This document shows positions 1 to 9,360 of a DNA stretch of 39,831 bases, in pieces. The translations under genes and the position numbers were made by a program. The notes under the pieces are model-generated. The model saw only the letters and a program-made list of their open reading frames with translations. It was not told the DNA's origin and did no database searches. Position 1 is the first letter of the stretch. Every line of letters starts with the position of its first letter. The stretch is from CAZVRZ01 sp964629965 (GTDB taxonomy: Bacteria > Chloroflexota > Anaerolineae > Anaerolineales > UBA4823), in assembly GCA_964629965.1 (NCBI GenBank), contig CAZVRZ010000033.1:1-39831 (forward strand). The letters run 5' to 3'.

Positions 1-371
1 AACCCTTATTTTTGTAAAGAGCTACCTCACTCCACGCTTAAGTGGGGTGGTACCCCTGATAACAAAAAGTCAATTAACCTGTGATTCGCCGAAAATGATT
101 TCACAGATTCCAACTGCCCTATTTCCCTGATGAATAGTATACGAAGAAGGTATGAAGAAATTGTTAAGAAGTCATTTGGATATTATTCAGGAATGAAGAA
201 TAACCCGATCCTTAAAAAATGCTCACAAAATCCAAACGATTTATCAATGGGTTCTTAATAATTTCCAAATATTCTTCTTATATACTTGCCATAGAATCTA
301 TTCAACACAAAAAATAATCTCACTGGCGCTCGCTAAAAAGCGCTCCATCTTAAATAGTTCAGGAGGTTAAT
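1..371. other. Non-coding AT-rich leader region upstream of the HtrA gene
   Basis: No convincing gene on either strand. Near 31-52 an imperfect hairpin (ACTCCAC and GTGGGGT arms around a 6-base loop) could be the end of an upstream transcript, but no T-run follows. A short inverted repeat (GCGCT...AGCGC) lies around 328-345. TATACT at 281-286 and TAGAAT at 292-297 resemble -10 elements for the downstream gene but have no good -35 partner. A strong Shine-Dalgarno AGGAGG sits at 361-366, just before the ATG at 372. Confidence 0.5.
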
Positions 372-1526
372 ATGTCCTGGAAACGCGTCCTATATGTGTT
401 ACTTGTTGTCTGTGTAGCGGCAATATCGGCTTTTGCCGGTGTGCTCACTGGCGGCGTTGCCGTTTACCAGGCCGTTCGCCAGAACCAAACGGCAAGCATA
501 CCTGCCACGAATTCAACCGGCGAACTGATTCCGGTCAGCAGCCAGCCGCAAACCCTGAGCATCCAATCCACCGAGATCGAAACGGCTGTCACCCAGGCTG
601 TCCAAAACGTAGGCCCAGCAGTAGCCACCGTGGTGGCAACCAGTCCAGGCCAGATGACATTCTTCGGCCCGACCGGCGACCAAACCTCTAGCGGCAGTGG
701 TGTATTCATTTCGGAGTCCGGGTATGTGTTAACCAATAATCATGTCATCGCAGGCGCACGGGGTATCTACGTCATTCTCTCCAATGGCAGCCAACAAGAG
801 GCGAAGCTGATGGGTTCAGACCAATATGCCGACCTGGCTGTATTGAAAGTAGAGGGGGTTGTTCCGGCCGTTGCTCCCCTGGGCAACTCAGACAATCTAA
901 ATCCCGGCGAAACCGTTATCGCCATTGGTTCGCCTCTTGGAGACTTCAAGAACACCGTCACCGCCGGCGTGGTTAGCGCTACCGGGCGTTCCATCGATAC
1001 CGGCGAAGGTTACCAGATCGAAGATTTGATCCAGACGGATGCCGCCATCAACGAGGGCAATTCGGGTGGTCCGCTGGTCAACCTGGCCGGACAGATCGTT
1101 GGAATAAACACGCTGGTAGTGCGCAGCAGCAACAGCGGGACGGTCGCCGAAGGCCTGGGTTTTGCCATCCCGATCAATACCGCCCGGGTAGTAGCTGAGC
1201 AGATCATTCAAAAAGGTTACTTTCCCCGCCCTTACATCGGCATCAGTTGGCAATCCATCACCCCTTATGTGGCTGCCCGTTATCGCCTGCCCGTTGAATG
1301 GGGCGTTTATATAACGAAAGTATCTGCTAACGGCCCCGCCAGCCAGGCCGGGTTACAACAGGGCGATATCATCACCCACATTGGCAACATTACCCTGGAT
1401 GAAACCCATTCCTACATCAACACCCTGTTCCTGTACGAGCCCGGAGAGAAAATATCCGTGGAAGTGAACCGCGACGGCAAACAGATCGAAATGCAAATCA
1501 CCCTGGGTGAGGCAAGTTCGCAATAG
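372..1526 (+). CDS. HtrA/DegP-type membrane-anchored serine protease with PDZ domain
   Basis: This 384-residue protein is an S1C-family (HtrA/DegP/DegS-like) protease that degrades or processes damaged proteins outside the membrane. An N-terminal hydrophobic segment at about residues 7-30 is probably an uncleaved signal anchor. It is followed by a polar linker and a trypsin-like domain at about 70-280. The catalytic triad is visible as His124 (TNNHV), Asp154 (ADLAV) and Ser231 (GNSGGP). One PDZ domain covers about 285-380 and includes a GLQQGD motif. The length and the single PDZ resemble DegS and Gram-positive HtrA more than two-PDZ DegP. The ATG is chosen because AGGAGG lies 5 bases upstream. 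It converges with the kinase gene, whose stop is 47 bases away, with no clear terminator between. Function is secure at family level; the substrate is unknown. Confidence 0.93.
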   Translation: MSWKRVLYVLLVVCVAAISAFAGVLTGGVAVYQAVRQNQTASIPATNSTGELIPVSSQPQTLSIQSTEIETAVTQAVQNVGPAVATVVATSPGQMTFFGPTGDQTSSGSGVFISESGYVLTNNHVIAGARGIYVILSNGSQQEAKLMGSDQYADLAVLKVEGVVPAVAPLGNSDNLNPGETVIAIGSPLGDFKNTVTAGVVSATGRSIDTGEGYQIEDLIQTDAAINEGNSGGPLVNLAGQIVGINTLVVRSSNSGTVAEGLGFAIPINTARVVAEQIIQKGYFPRPYIGISWQSITPYVAARYRLPVEWGVYITKVSANGPASQAGLQQGDIITHIGNITLDETHSYINTLFLYEPGEKISVEVNRDGKQIEMQITLGEASSQ

Positions 1527-1572
1527 AGCCGCCAGGTGATGGAGATACCATTCAATTCAATTGGAGAAGGGT

Positions 1573-4500
1573 TTACTTGCACTTGCCAATCTTGCCCGCT
1601 GCATAGATCATCATGATCTCTTCCTGGCTGAGGGCGCGGCGATACAGGCTTACCTCGTCCAGGTATCCTTGCAGCGTTTCCTGGGGATGGCTGAGCCACA
1701 AGTATTCGAACGGAGCCGGCCTGCCGGTGATCGTATTCGCCGCCACCTGGCGTCCATTCCAAAATAAACGCATCGAACGGCCATCGTACGTAGCGGCCAC
1801 ATGCACATATTCGCCTACGGGCAGCCCAACCGGGCTGAGCAAGCTATATTCTTGCCCATCCGCAATCAGGTAAAATTCTAACAGACCCTCGCCTGCTTTG
1901 CGCAAGATTGCGCTGGTGGTGACAAAGAAATCTTCCAATTCGGTCCAACGCTGCTGTTCCCAATTAAAAAAGACCCAGGTCTCAATGGTGAACTCTTGCA
2001 AGTCTGCGTACGCTGGAGCCAGAGGAATATCGATGTAATCGCCCGCATCATCCTGCGGACCGGCAATATCGAAACGGAAGGCCTGGGCAACTATTCCTGG
2101 AGCTGAGCGATGCCCTGTATCGCCGTCCGCTCCAGAAGCAAAGCCTGCGCCATTCACCGGCTTTCCTTCTGGCCCGCCAACCTCATTCGTAAAATCGCCA
2201 TCTCCGGCCCACCAGGCCACTAGGCCTTCCGCCGGCAACACACAATTGTGAGCGCCGGGAATTTGGTTCCATGCCAGGGTAACAAATGCATCGCCGCCTG
2301 ATTCGAAGAATTCCACCATCAATTTGTGCTCACCAGCGCGCAGATCCAGATTGATCGTGAATTCGGTATAAGATTGTTCAAGCCAGCGATCGAGAACCAG
2401 CTTGTCATCTAGCCAAAATCGAACGCCATCATCGGCGCCCATATGAAAGCTGTAACGTCCGGTTTCGAAAACCTGGGTACTTGCGAAGCGCGCCGAGAAT
2501 TGTTCCGGATCGATACCATTGCCAGGGCCATCTCCTCCCCACTCGTGCCAAAGCTCGGCTTCCTTTCGCTTAATAATCGGCTCGCCGNNNNNNNNNNCAA
2601 TTCCGGGTTACTCCAGTATTCTGCCGACCATACACTCGAGCCTGTCGTTTGGCCAGGCAGAGCGCCTTGCTCGTCGCCAGCAGGTTTTTCTACCTGTTGG
2701 TGAGGAGCAGTCAGGTAAACATTATCGAAATAAACTGTTGCTGCCGCCTCAGGATAACGCTCGGTTTGTAAGAAACGTCCCATCAGGGCCTGGCGCAGCA
2801 AATCGCCTTCCTCAGGGATATACTCTCCCAAAAGCTGGCCATCGATCTCGCAGCGCAGCGCCAGGTTCTCCGGATTGACTGAAAGCTGTATCGTGGACCA
2901 ACGCTCGAGCTCGGCAAAGTCTCTCTTGTGGTAAACTTCTTCGCCAGGCTGCGGCCAGTACACAATAAAGACATTAGAGATATCCGTTCCGTTCGCCCAC
3001 GGCCCGCAGAAAAATCCAAAAAAGCGTTCGTCTTCCACATCTGCATAAGCCCACAGGCTGGCGTTGGCCTCCCCATCACCTCGAACTGGACCCATCCAAA
3101 TCTGTGCCCCAAAAGCGCCAAACGTTTTCAAGGGAGTGCGGCGACCCTGTTCCGCCCACAACTGGCAGCGTTGGATTTCCTCTTGAACAGAATTTTCCAA
3201 GATCAGCCGGCCATTGTTTTGCCAACCTGACTGGCGAGCAAACGCCTCGCATTCGGAGCGAGAGAAATGCCATTTTTCCTCATTCAACGAGCCATTGAAG
3301 GCGGGATCATTGAAATCATCGAGCAGGAACTTCTGCAGCGGTTCCGGCAGAATCGGGCTGACCATCTGCTCGTCAGGCAGCTTTTGCAGCGTGGCCGGCA
3401 AGGTCGAGCTTACAACCTCTTCATGCGTTGCTTCAACCGTATCTGTATCGTCTATGCTATCTACCCAGATGGCAATACCCAACACAACAGCCAGGATCGC
3501 CGCCAGGCCAAGCCCTATCCACAACCAACGCATTTTTCGAACACGGCTTGAAACCGAGGCCCGGGTGACAACAGCTTGCTCATCCACGGGCTGCTCCCCA
3601 GCAGCTTGTTTGATCACACTTTTCTCAGGTTGTTTTTGGGTCCGATCCAACGGCGGGCGCCGCGGCGGTTTACGCCTGGCTTGCACCAGTTCATTCAGAG
3701 CGCGCTGCAAAAGCTGATCGGTTTCTCCATAACCGGGCTGCTGCGCCTTCACCTGCTCGAAATGCCTTTGCGCTTCCTTCCATTTGCCTACATCCAACGC
3801 TTGCAAACCGCGTTGGTAAGTTTCCTTGATCTTTTCCAGTCGCTGTTGCTCTGCCAGGCTGCGACGGGCTGCGGCTTCCAAACCTTGTGGATCGGCGTAA
3901 CTGCTGTCCAGGGTATGGATACGCTCGAACACTTTGACCACAGCCTGCCACTGGCTGGCCTGGTTCAGTTGCACAGCCTGCTCATACAGGCCAGCAAGCT
4001 CCAGCTTCTTTTCCACCACCTGCAATCGTTCCACAGCATCCTTGTGGGCAGGATCAATGGCAGCCATCTGGCGCAGCGCGTCCTGTGCAGCAAGCCAATC
4101 TTCGGCCTGCATGGCAACACTGCTCTGTTCCAACAATGCCACCAGGCGGCGTTGCTTTTCCACTTCTGCCAGGCGAGCAGCAGCGTCCTTATAACCAGGA
4201 TTAAGCGTCACCACCACCTGGAAACATTCCCGTGCTCGCTCCCAATCGCGGATCCAATAGGCGCTCAGACCATCAATATACTGCTGTTCAAGCCGCTCAC
4301 GCAAGCGGGGGTCAGAATCCAGGTTCGCGGCGAAAGGCGCCGCCTCCTGGCCCGTAGGAGTCTTGTGGCTGCGTACATCATTGATCAGGTTGGCCAGGGT
4401 GGTTTCCACAGCTTCTGGCGCAGAGGTATATATCGCCTGGCGCAGCGCTTGCGTTAATTCGCTGGCCGTTTGGTAGCGATCGTCCGGCGCCTTGGCCATC

Positions 4501-5249
4501 GTCTTAATGATCACCGCTTCAACTGCTTCAGACACACTGGGGTTGCATTCACGCGGCAGCGGCAGCGGTTCGTACAGATGCGCCATCAAGACGGCCATAG
4601 GAGTATCGGCCTGGAAGGGAACTCGCCCCACCACCATCTCATACAGCATCACGCCCAGAGCATAGATATCCGTCCGGCCGTCCACCGTATCACCCACCGC
4701 CTGCTCAGGCGCCATATAAGCCGGCGTACCGATAGCCGCTCCAGTAGCTGTCAATTCTCCGCCTGCATCCAACACTTTAGCGATCCCAAAATCGGTCAGG
4801 TAAGCGGCCCCCTCGCTGTCCAGGATCACGTTGGAAGGCTTCACATCACGGTGAATAACGCCATGCCGGTGAGCATAATCCAGCGCGGCGCACACTTGCG
4901 TAATGATATCCAGGGTATCCTTCAACGTCAGCCGGCCACGCGCCAGAAGTTCCTTAAGCGTTCCTCCCTCCACGTAGCGCATGGCCAGGTAAGTAATACC
5001 ACCGTGCTCGCCAAAATCAAAGACTGGCAGGATGTTGCGGTGTTCAAGGCGAGCGATCGTACGCGCTTCGCGGATAAAGCGCTCCATAAACTGAGGATCA
5101 TCAGCATAACGCGAAGGCAGCACCTTGAGCGCAATGGTTCGCTCCATGCTGGGCTGATAGGCCTTGTATACCTTGGCCATCCCCCCTTCACCAATCTGTT
5201 GCAAGATACGAAATGGACCTACGGTCGCCCCGTTGAACAGCCTATCCAT
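1573..5249 (-). CDS. Transmembrane Ser/Thr protein kinase with TPR-like repeats and PA14/LamG ectodomain (split by an assembly gap)
   Basis: A bacterial Hanks-type kinase sensor of about 1,222 residues once the 10-N gap is repaired. The cytoplasmic kinase domain spans about residues 12-272: glycine loop GEGGMA, Lys42 in ALKV, Glu61, catalytic Asp135 in HRDVK, DFG at 153-155, APE at 180-182. TPR-like helical repeats follow at about 320-525, then a basic/proline stretch and one membrane segment at about 574-596. The outside part has a concanavalin-like region at about 640-840, a PA14 domain starting with WSAEYW, and a C-terminal LamG-type jellyroll (WWAGDG). The gap falls in the PA14 domain. 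The frame before it ends ...NPEL and the other frame resumes GEPII, so about one codon is missing (LSGEP is a common PA14 string). AGGAG lies 7 bases before the ATG. The ligand is unknown, though PA14 and LamG domains often bind glycans. Confidence 0.88.
2588..2597. other. Assembly gap (10 N) inside the kinase gene
   Basis: Ten unknown bases lie in the PA14-domain part of the kinase gene. Ten bases do not keep the frame: the coding frame on the far side needs a gap of 2 modulo 3. Since ...NPEL and GEP should be joined by one residue in PA14 domains, the real missing length is probably only 2 bases. The run is therefore a placeholder and not a measured distance, and the apparent two open frames here are one gene. 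Confidence 0.85.
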
Positions 5250-5275
5250 AGTCTACTCCTGGTTACAAAACACCG

Positions 5276-5314
5276 CCCGGGCTATACTCAGCCCCGGGCT
5301 ATACTCAGCCCCGG
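5276..5314. repeat. Tandem 18-bp hairpin repeat between beta-galactosidase end and kinase start
   Basis: Two copies of an 18-base unit (core GGGCTATACTCAGCCC) start at about 5279 and 5297, followed by a partial third CCGG. Each core is an inverted repeat, GGGCT-ATACTC-AGCCC. The block lies between the beta-galactosidase stop (5330) and the kinase start (5249), about 27 bases upstream of the kinase ATG. It could be a terminator or attenuator for the upstream gene, although it lacks a T-run, or a protein-binding site for the kinase gene. Read on the minus strand, each unit also contains TATAG. Confidence 0.7.
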
Positions 5315-5329
5315 TGCCTGGGCGCTCCT

Positions 5330-8300
5330 TCATCCATCACAGTTCCGCCCCAAATCGCGCAGCGACCCTAGCTCGGGCGATACCGGGCGCAGCACAATCG
5401 AAAAGGTATATTCTCCTGGCAAGACCAGGTATTTATCCAGCGTACGAGGGCCGCAGGAATTGCCGCCCAATCCGCACTGACGGTGATCCAGGTTGAAATA
5501 CACTTCGGGGCGACGCGCCAACTCGTTGGTATGGAAGGCAGCATACAGATCGGCCGCGCTGAAATGACTCACGCTCACCTCCAGCAATGGCCTGCCAGAT
5601 GCTAACAAGCCAACTCCATCTGCACGCCGCAGCGCCGCCCAGCGCACATCCGTTTTGTTACCGTTTTCCTGAGGCAAGATATACGGCACATATTGATCAT
5701 CAACCTTGCCATGATACAACCCAACCGCCACTCCAGCTTTGCGATCCACATAACTTTCCTCTGGGCCGCGTCCCAGCCAGGTGAAATCTTCAAAGTCCTG
5801 CGGTAAAATCAACTCGATTCCCAGGCGCGGCAGAGGCGGCAAGTTGCCAAAACAACGCACCACGTTGTCCAGGCGCACCTGGCGCTCGTCCACGGTATAC
5901 GTTATGCCATGCCAGAAGCCCACCTCCAGGCCTGCCGCCTGGTAAAAGTGTTCTGTCGTTACCCGCACGATCTGGCGCGGCTGTTCGCCCGCACTCGCCT
6001 GTAAGACCTCAAAACCGTTTGGACGGCATACCAGGCGATCCAAACCAGCCGCTAGCCATTGTCCGAGCAGCTTATCTTCCATGGTTGGCTGAAATCTGAA
6101 ACCATCATTATCAGTCGCCGCACGCCAGATATTAAGGCGCGGGCCACACTTCAACAAATCCACATCCTGCCAGACCAGACGCTCCAAACTGCCGGATTCC
6201 CGGTTGAAGACTGCTGTGAAGTCTGTCGCGTTCACGCTGATCTCAACAGGACTTTCGAAAAAATTCACTGGACCCGTCTCCGCTTGTCTGCCTGCTGGCG
6301 AGCTGCTCAACGGCAATTGGAACTGCTCCCAGGCTACCTCGTGCCCGGCTTCAGCCCAACCGGTGGACTGCGCCAGGGAGAAACGCAGCGTCAGAAAAGC
6401 CTCTTGTCCTGGCTGCATACGCGGCGGAGCGTAGGCAATGTTTACCCGCTCGGCCTGTCCAGGCCGGGTCGACAAACCCGGCAAACAGCCTTTCTGTTGC
6501 ACTTCGCCATCTACCGATAATTCCCAGTTAATCTCCAACCCATTCAGGGTTGAAAAATCGTATTTATTGACTATCTCAACGATCCCGCAAGCCAGATCGA
6601 TGATACGCACAGCCACCGGCTGGATCAGCTTTTTGAACTCCACCATAGGCGCATGCGGACGGCGGTCAGGCCATACCAGACCATTGATACAAAAGTTTCG
6701 GTCGTTAATCGTATCGCCAAAATCGCCGCCATATGCCCAATAGGATACGCCATTTTTATCTTGCTTGAGCAACCCTTGGTCTACCCAATCCCAAATGAAA
6801 CCGCCTTGCAGGCCATGATACCCTTCGATCGCTTCCCAATATTCACGCAGGTTGCCCACGCTGTTGCCCATGGCATGTGCGTATTCGCACATGATAAGGG
6901 GGCGAGTGTTATTTAAGCGGTGTTCTCTACCGCAGTCGAGCGCATATTGTACGATCCGCTCAACCGAGGGATACATTGGACACACCAAATCAGAAGCAAG
7001 CTGCCCGGCCTGCCAATCGCGGTTGATGGCTCCTTCATAATGGACGATGCGTGCCGGGTCATAACCACGTATCCAACCAGCCATCGCATCATGATTGGGT
7101 CCGTAACCACTTTCATTACCTAGCGACCAGACCACCACACAGGGATGGTTCTTATCGCGCTCCACCATACGGGTACAGCGCTCCATAAAAGCATGCAGCC
7201 ACTCACTCTCGTTGCACAGACGATCGTACAGAGAATGCGTCTCGATATTGGCCTCATCCCATACATAAAGACCATATTCATCGCATAGGTCGTACCAACG
7301 CGGGTCATTAGGATAGTGGCATGTGCGCACAGCGTTGATATTGTGACGCTTCATTAGCAGCACATCCGCGAGCATGCTCTCCATCGTCACAGATTTGCCG
7401 CGCCGCTCATCGTGCTCATGGCGGTTGACTCCCTTGATCAGCACAGGACAGCCATTGATCAAGAATTCACGATTACGAATCTCCAGCTTGCGGAAACCAA
7501 TACGGCAAGAGAAATATTGCACCGCTCTTTCCGCCTGATCCTTTAAAACGACCACTAAGGTATACAGGTAGGGATTTTCGTGCGACCACTTGCGGGGCGC
7601 AGTCACGTTACCCTGTAAGATGACGCGCTTTTGATCGTAGTCCCGAAAATGCACTTCTCCTTCAATATGGGCTTTGTAAACCGGTTGCCCCTGGGCATCA
7701 AACAATTGCATCCCCACGCGATAACCCTGCGCCAGGTTATCCGCTCCACCGATGCGCGCCGTTACATTCAGGAACCCATCCTGGTATTGAGCGTCCAATT
7801 CGGGCTTTGCAAACACGTCTTCCAGGTACACTCCCGGCAGGGAATATAGCCATACGTCACGGTAGATACCTGCCATGCGCCAATGATCCTGGTCTTCCAG
7901 GAAGCTGCCATCCGACCAGCGGATCACCTGCGCCACCAGTAGATTAGACCCCACATCCACAAAATCCGTGATGTCAAACTCTGCTGGCAGGCGCGAATCC
8001 TGGCTATATCCCACCCGCTTACCATTGATCCATAGGTGGAATGCCGACTCAACGCCCTCAAAACACAAGATCACCCGACGCCCCAGCCAGCTTTCAGGCA
8101 GATCAAACATGCGGCGATACAAACCCGTGGGGTTATCTTCCTCCGGCACATAAGGAGGCGTATTTGGAATAGGCATCTGAACGTTACAATAGATCGGTTT
8201 GTCAAATCCCTGTACCGTCCAGTTACCGGGCACTTCAATCTCAGTCCAATTATTCGTTTTGAATCCGGGGAGCCAAAATCCATCGGTCGCTTCCTGTGGA

Positions 8301-8491
8301 TTGGGAAGCAGCGAAAACAGCCACTCGCCGTTCAAAGAACGCACCCAGGGAGAGTTCATAGGATCACGCTGCAGCGCTGAGGCTTCATTGGCATAAGGAA
8401 ACCCCATCGCGTGAGCGGGGAGCTTATTGATGCCAACTATCTGAGGATTTTCCCAATCGTTGACCAGTCTGGAATCAAAATACGCCGCCAT
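5330..8491 (-). CDS. lacZ: Beta-galactosidase, glycoside hydrolase family 2 (LacZ-type)
   Basis: A 1,053-residue enzyme with the size and domain order of E. coli LacZ: a jellyroll sugar-binding domain (about 45-220), an Ig-like domain (about 225-330), the TIM-barrel catalytic domain (about 332-625), a further Ig-like domain, and the C-terminal small-chain domain. The acid/base is Glu460 in WSLGNESGYG and the nucleophile is Glu536 in CEYAHAMGN, almost the same numbering as E. coli (461/537). The string FCINGLVWPDR is also typical. There is no signal peptide, so it should act in the cytoplasm on imported galactosides. GAGGAG precedes the ATG by about 6 bases. No sugar transporter or LacI-type regulator is adjacent. 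It is divergent from the corrinoid operon and shares a 122-base control region with it. Confidence 0.93.
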   Translation of the reverse strand: MAAYFDSRLVNDWENPQIVGINKLPAHAMGFPYANEASALQRDPMNSPWVRSLNGEWLFSLLPNPQEATDGFWLPGFKTNNWTEIEVPGNWTVQGFDKPIYCNVQMPIPNTPPYVPEEDNPTGLYRRMFDLPESWLGRRVILCFEGVESAFHLWINGKRVGYSQDSRLPAEFDITDFVDVGSNLLVAQVIRWSDGSFLEDQDHWRMAGIYRDVWLYSLPGVYLEDVFAKPELDAQYQDGFLNVTARIGGADNLAQGYRVGMQLFDAQGQPVYKAHIEGEVHFRDYDQKRVILQGNVTAPRKWSHENPYLYTLVVVLKDQAERAVQYFSCRIGFRKLEIRNREFLINGCPVLIKGVNRHEHDERRGKSVTMESMLADVLLMKRHNINAVRTCHYPNDPRWYDLCDEYGLYVWDEANIETHSLYDRLCNESEWLHAFMERCTRMVERDKNHPCVVVWSLGNESGYGPNHDAMAGWIRGYDPARIVHYEGAINRDWQAGQLASDLVCPMYPSVERIVQYALDCGREHRLNNTRPLIMCEYAHAMGNSVGNLREYWEAIEGYHGLQGGFIWDWVDQGLLKQDKNGVSYWAYGGDFGDTINDRNFCINGLVWPDRRPHAPMVEFKKLIQPVAVRIIDLACGIVEIVNKYDFSTLNGLEINWELSVDGEVQQKGCLPGLSTRPGQAERVNIAYAPPRMQPGQEAFLTLRFSLAQSTGWAEAGHEVAWEQFQLPLSSSPAGRQAETGPVNFFESPVEISVNATDFTAVFNRESGSLERLVWQDVDLLKCGPRLNIWRAATDNDGFRFQPTMEDKLLGQWLAAGLDRLVCRPNGFEVLQASAGEQPRQIVRVTTEHFYQAAGLEVGFWHGITYTVDERQVRLDNVVRCFGNLPPLPRLGIELILPQDFEDFTWLGRGPEESYVDRKAGVAVGLYHGKVDDQYVPYILPQENGNKTDVRWAALRRADGVGLLASGRPLLEVSVSHFSAADLYAAFHTNELARRPEVYFNLDHRQCGLGGNSCGPRTLDKYLVLPGEYTFSIVLRPVSPELGSLRDLGRNCDG

Positions 8492-8562
8492 ACTGTCTCC
8501 TCAAACAAACGTTCTACAAAAATCTTCTCTACTATTGATCATAACACAGAAGCAAATCATTG

Positions 8563-8601
8563 TGCCAGCTTTCATGTCTGGCATTCCTGCGATTCATGCC
8601 A
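8563..8601. promoter_or_regulatory. Array of three TGCCA half-sites in the divergent lacZ/corrinoid-operon control region
   Basis: TGCCAG (8563-8568) and CTGGCA (8578-8583) form a perfect 6-bp inverted repeat with a 9-base spacer. TGGCAT (8579-8584) and ATGCCA (8596-8601) form a second 6-bp repeat with an 11-base spacer, sharing the middle half-site. The array ends directly at the TATAAT of the corrinoid operon, and CTGGCA lies where its -35 would be. This arrangement suggests repressor binding; the protein is unknown. Confidence 0.5.
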
Positions 8602-8607
8602 TATAAT
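8578..8607 (+). promoter_or_regulatory. Candidate promoter of the corrinoid methyltransferase operon (leaderless start)
   Basis: CTGGCA at 8578-8583 matches TTGACA at 4 of 6 positions. It is followed after 18 bases by a perfect TATAAT at 8602-8607. Transcription would begin at about 8614, exactly the A of the preferred ATG, and no convincing Shine-Dalgarno precedes that ATG. Confidence 0.5.
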
Positions 8608-8613
8608 CAGGTC

Positions 8614-9360
8614 ATGCCATTATTAAAAGATCTACATTTTTTCTATGATAGCAATCACGTTTTAAGAGCCCAGGGTATGAAGCCTGAAGTTGTCGAAAAT
8701 CGCCGTCCGGCGCTGGTAGAAGTTGCCTTCCGGGCATGGCAAGACAGCCTATCGTTACTCGATCCTGCCGTGCTTTTCGAAACTTACATCGTAGACCACC
8801 TGGCTCATGAAAAGCTCTGGCTGCAACCTCCAAGGGAAAACCGTCGCAATGCGCTGGGCAGCCGCAGCAAGCATTTCTTGGGCGGTCAGTTGATCGCCCA
8901 CCACCTTGCCCAGGCAGAACAAATAGTGGTAATGATCTGCACCATTGGCGGGGCGCTTGAAGAAGCTGCTGCCAAGGCATTTTCCAAAGACGGGCTGCGT
9001 GGCTTGGCATTGGAAGCTGCCGGTTCTGTCGCCGTTGAAGCCCTGGCAACATCAGCGGTCCATCATTTTGGGAGCCTGGCTGCCGGCCCAAACCTTAATG
9101 CTTCACTGCCACTTAGCCCTGGAATGATCAACTGGCCCCTAACCGAGGGACAATCCCAGGTATTTGGGCTGCTTCGCAAAGAACAACAGCGCTTTCCGAG
9201 CTTCAAGGTGAAACTTACCGAAAGCAGCTTGATGTTGCCGCGCAAGTCAGTTACCCAGGTACTGGGCTTTGGGAAAAACCTGGATCATACCGGTCGAACC
9301 TGCGATCTTTGCAGCCTCAAAGAAACCTGTCAATTTCAAAACCATTATGAACCCGTTTAG
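8614..9360 (+). CDS. MetH activation-domain-like corrinoid reactivation protein
   Basis: A 248-residue protein resembling the stand-alone versions of the C-terminal activation domain of cobalamin-dependent methionine synthase. That domain binds S-adenosylmethionine and helps remethylate oxidised cob(II)alamin. The telling strings are LSPG at about 167-170 followed by WPL at 174-176 (compare SPG...WPL in MetH activation domains), then SLMLPRKSVTQVLGFG, and a C-terminal Cys cluster C230-x2-C233-x5-C239 (CDLCSLKETC), which could hold a metal or Fe-S centre. The frame is open back to 8560, but the ATG at 8614 is preferred because the TATAAT at 8602-8607 would otherwise lie inside the message. It is the first gene of the operon and overlaps the next by 14 bases. 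Family assignment is fairly good; the exact activity is inferred from context. Confidence 0.78.
   Translation: MPLLKDLHFFYDSNHVLRAQGMKPEVVENRRPALVEVAFRAWQDSLSLLDPAVLFETYIVDHLAHEKLWLQPPRENRRNALGSRSKHFLGGQLIAHHLAQAEQIVVMICTIGGALEEAAAKAFSKDGLRGLALEAAGSVAVEALATSAVHHFGSLAAGPNLNASLPLSPGMINWPLTEGQSQVFGLLRKEQQRFPSFKVKLTESSLMLPRKSVTQVLGFGKNLDHTGRTCDLCSLKETCQFQNHYEPV

Noticed and set aside
31..52. Intrinsic terminator at the left end of the window
   Set aside because: A weak hairpin with a wobble pair and no T-run on either strand.
1573..2442. A separate small LamG protein gene starting inside the kinase
   Set aside because: The conserved PA14 domain continues across the gap in this frame with no start or ribosome site of its own; it is the C-terminal end of the kinase.
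3576..5480. Two long plus-strand open frames (293 and 336 codons) opposite the kinase gene
   Set aside because: They lie fully or mostly antisense to an unmistakable kinase reading frame, have no ribosome sites or recognisable motifs, and arise from its codon bias.
8492..8613. Cobalamin riboswitch upstream of the corrinoid operon
   Set aside because: The region is only 122 bases, no B12-box-like sequence was found, and the predicted transcript starts at the ATG.
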